Shown here: positions 16,433-18,092 of the stretch, piece by piece
How the letters are laid out: each line of letters begins with the position of its first letter
Position numbering within the stretch: the first letter of the stretch is position 1
Assembly (NCBI GenBank): GCA_019693395.1
Contig: JAAMXP010000477.1
Location: 1 to 18,092 of the forward strand
Length of the DNA stretch: 18,092 nucleotides
Reading direction: 5' to 3'
Source of the DNA: Ettlia oleoabundans
Taxonomy: Eukaryota; Chlorophyta; Chlorophyceae; Chlamydomonadales
Made by a program: the position numbers and the translations under genes
The notes under the pieces: model-generated
The model's database searches: none
What the model saw: the letters and a program-made list of their open reading frames with translations, nothing else
What the model was told of the DNA's origin: nothing

Positions 16433-17914
16433 ATGGCATTTGTGGCCACACTTAGGAGCACCCGGCCGCAGCAGGTGATCGTTGCGACATCCGTGCATTG
16501 ATGTCAGTAAGGGTGTGGGTTTATAAGCCAAGGCTAGGTCCAGGGCAGGCGTTGCGCGCGTTTGCCTCTCACACGCACGCGCTGCGTTGCAAAAACCGAC
16601 AGTATGCCTTTACATACTTCCCTGCATCCGCTGTAACATTCGACCGCTTCGGCCTACCGCCGGCTGCAGACCGTCGGCCGCACTGCGCCGCTGAGGGCTC
16701 GCGCTGCGGTGCATGTCATGGCAGCCAGCCGGTTGGACGCCGTTGAAATGGCTCCTCCTGACCCAATCCTGGTGAACACATCCTGTTCCTGTGTTGTCTG
16801 ATCATGTTGACGTGCAATTGGTGTTGACTTCAGCCCGCAGCAAAGCGTACGATGCCTTGCTCAGCGGGATCCTGCCTGAAACAGCAAACCCTTGGTCGTT
16901 CCTGATGGAGCAGTACAAAGATTCAGGGACATGTATGAGCATGTCATACCTGCTGGTGCAGGGCGTCAGCGAGGCCTTTAGAAAGGACGGCTCCCCTGAT
17001 AAGCTCAACCTGGGTGCGCCCGCCTGCTGCGCTCCGCACGTCCGTGCTCTGCTCTTTGACCTGTGACCTTTGACCGCCTCTATTGTGATCTTCTGACACC
17101 ATAATGGAGGGATCAACACTCTTGGAATGCTGGTCATATTGCGAGCATTGGCGCATGCTGATGGCTGGATTTCCAGTGATTTGATCCCACGTGGGCTGTA
17201 TGTGTTCTGCGTGCTGGCTGCAGGTGTGGGTGCATACCGTACTGAAGAGCTGCAGCCGTATGTGCTTAAGGTGGTGCGCAAGGTGAGGCGGGCAGCTTTG
17301 CGTTGGTTTACTGAGCCACTTGGTGGATAGCTGACCGGTTGCTAGAGGAGTGGGTGGGCTGGCTGGTAGGTAAAAGCGGGCCACTCAAAGGGAGGTCGTC
17401 AGGCAGATAGGCTGCTCTCTGCTTGTGTCCATGTCCCCAGCAGATGTTGTATGCCCTGTGCTCAGCACTGATTTGTTGCTGCTGTGTCGTGCTGCGCGAC
17501 ATCGTGCCTGTGCTGTGTACAGGCAGAGGAGCGCATGCTGGCAGCCAATGAGAACAAGGAGTACCTGCCCATAGGTGTGTTGCTGTGCATAGGGGTGGGG
17601 GCCTAGAGGCAGCAGACTGGAGGAGGGCATTGGGAGGCTACAAGATGGCATGCACGCTGCCGATAGTCAGCGTGATGTGCTCCTGTCGCGAGGACCCTCA
17701 TCGTGTCCACAGGAGCAGCACTATAAGTGTGAAGGCAGGTCCGAGATGGCTAGCTGCCACGCTTGGTCGACTGGCCGTCTGCCTGGGCTGCTCCCCTGCC
17801 TTGATGCCTGCCTGAGGTGCAGAGGGTCTGGCATCTTTCCGCCGTGCCACTGTCGAGCTGCTGCTGGGCGCTGATAGCCCCGCGATCAAGGAGGGGCGCG
17901 TGGCGGTGCTGCAG
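16433..17914 (+). CDS. AAT: Aspartate aminotransferase, plastid-targeted, 5' six exons (3' part beyond right edge)
   Basis: A PLP enzyme that interconverts aspartate + 2-oxoglutarate and oxaloacetate + glutamate. Exons: 16433-16474, 16670-16771, 16962-17013, 17224-17282, 17523-17574, 17823-17914; frame is kept for 133 codons and all introns are GT-AG. The start codon sits in a strong context (gaccATGG). Residues 1-31 are rich in Arg/Ala/Thr with few acidic residues, like an algal plastid transit peptide. The fold then starts PPDPILGVSEAFRKD, followed by the substrate-binding NLGVGAYR (64-71), ENKEYLPI, GLASFRRATVELLLGADSPA and RVAVLQ, all characteristic of eukaryotic class I aspartate aminotransferases of about 400-430 residues. 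The PLP-phosphate-binding SGTG segment should open the next exon, outside the window, as should the PLP lysine. A mitochondrial location cannot be excluded. Confidence 0.95.
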
Positions 17915-18092
17915 GTGGGTAAATGAGTGGGCAGTGTAGGTAGCAGGCCAGGGGGGGCGGACGATGGGCCACCTGGAAGTTCAACCACTTAGTCAGCAGC
18001 CAGCCAGCAGGGTGAGGGCTAGCAAGAGCTGTTCTGTATGTTGCGCCCTGGCAGATAAGGGCTGGCTTGCCCCCACCCCCCACCCCCCACCC
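17915..18092 (+). other. Aminotransferase intron 6 (incomplete)
   Basis: Begins with a GTGGGT donor after VAVLQ. It contains a G-run near 17950-17960 and ends at the window edge in a C/CA-rich tract (cccaccccccacccccc). No exon is seen. Confidence 0.7.

Noticed and set aside
16791..17066. 91-codon plus-strand ORF overlapping aminotransferase exon 3
   Set aside because: Only the part encoded by 16962-17013 is conserved; the flanks are introns 2 and 3 read through.

Overview
The window is nuclear DNA from a eukaryotic green alga (Chlorophyta). The evidence is dense short spliceosomal introns in GC-rich DNA, TGTAA 3'-end signals, a nuclear gene for the photosystem II subunit PsbX with a two-part plastid/thylakoid presequence, and a plastid-type aspartate aminotransferase. 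I cannot fix the order or genus; the style fits Chlamydomonadales or relatives. No prokaryotic operon, mobile element, CRISPR array or RNA gene was found.

Layout. (1) Positions 1-10980, minus strand: 26 exons of a homomeric multidomain acetyl-CoA carboxylase, from the start codon through the biotin carboxylase domain, the biotin carrier domain (biotinyl Lys774) and most of the central region. The carboxyltransferase half lies beyond the left edge. All exon junctions keep frame, giving 1266 codons. (2) 10981-11447: a compact divergent promoter. (3) 11448-13911, plus strand: a four-exon gene for a 681-residue, helix-rich protein I do not recognise. (4) 14444-15532, plus strand: PSBX, four exons, 101 residues. 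(5) 15533-16432: an intergenic stretch that must hold the PSBX 3' end and the next promoter. (6) 16433 to beyond the right edge, plus strand: the first six exons of a plastid-targeted aspartate aminotransferase.

The genes are independent housekeeping loci (fatty-acid precursor synthesis, photosystem II, amino-acid/nitrogen metabolism), not a co-regulated cluster. The points worth a second look are in RNA processing and regulation: two GC-AG introns with the same AG|GCAAGG donor, G-triplet runs starting at many 5' splice sites of the carboxylase gene, a long GGCA microsatellite serving as the pyrimidine tract of one acceptor, a NAGNAG acceptor, and a 12-base GCGATCGC-containing element shared by two promoter regions. 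I did not find evidence of a wholly new system.
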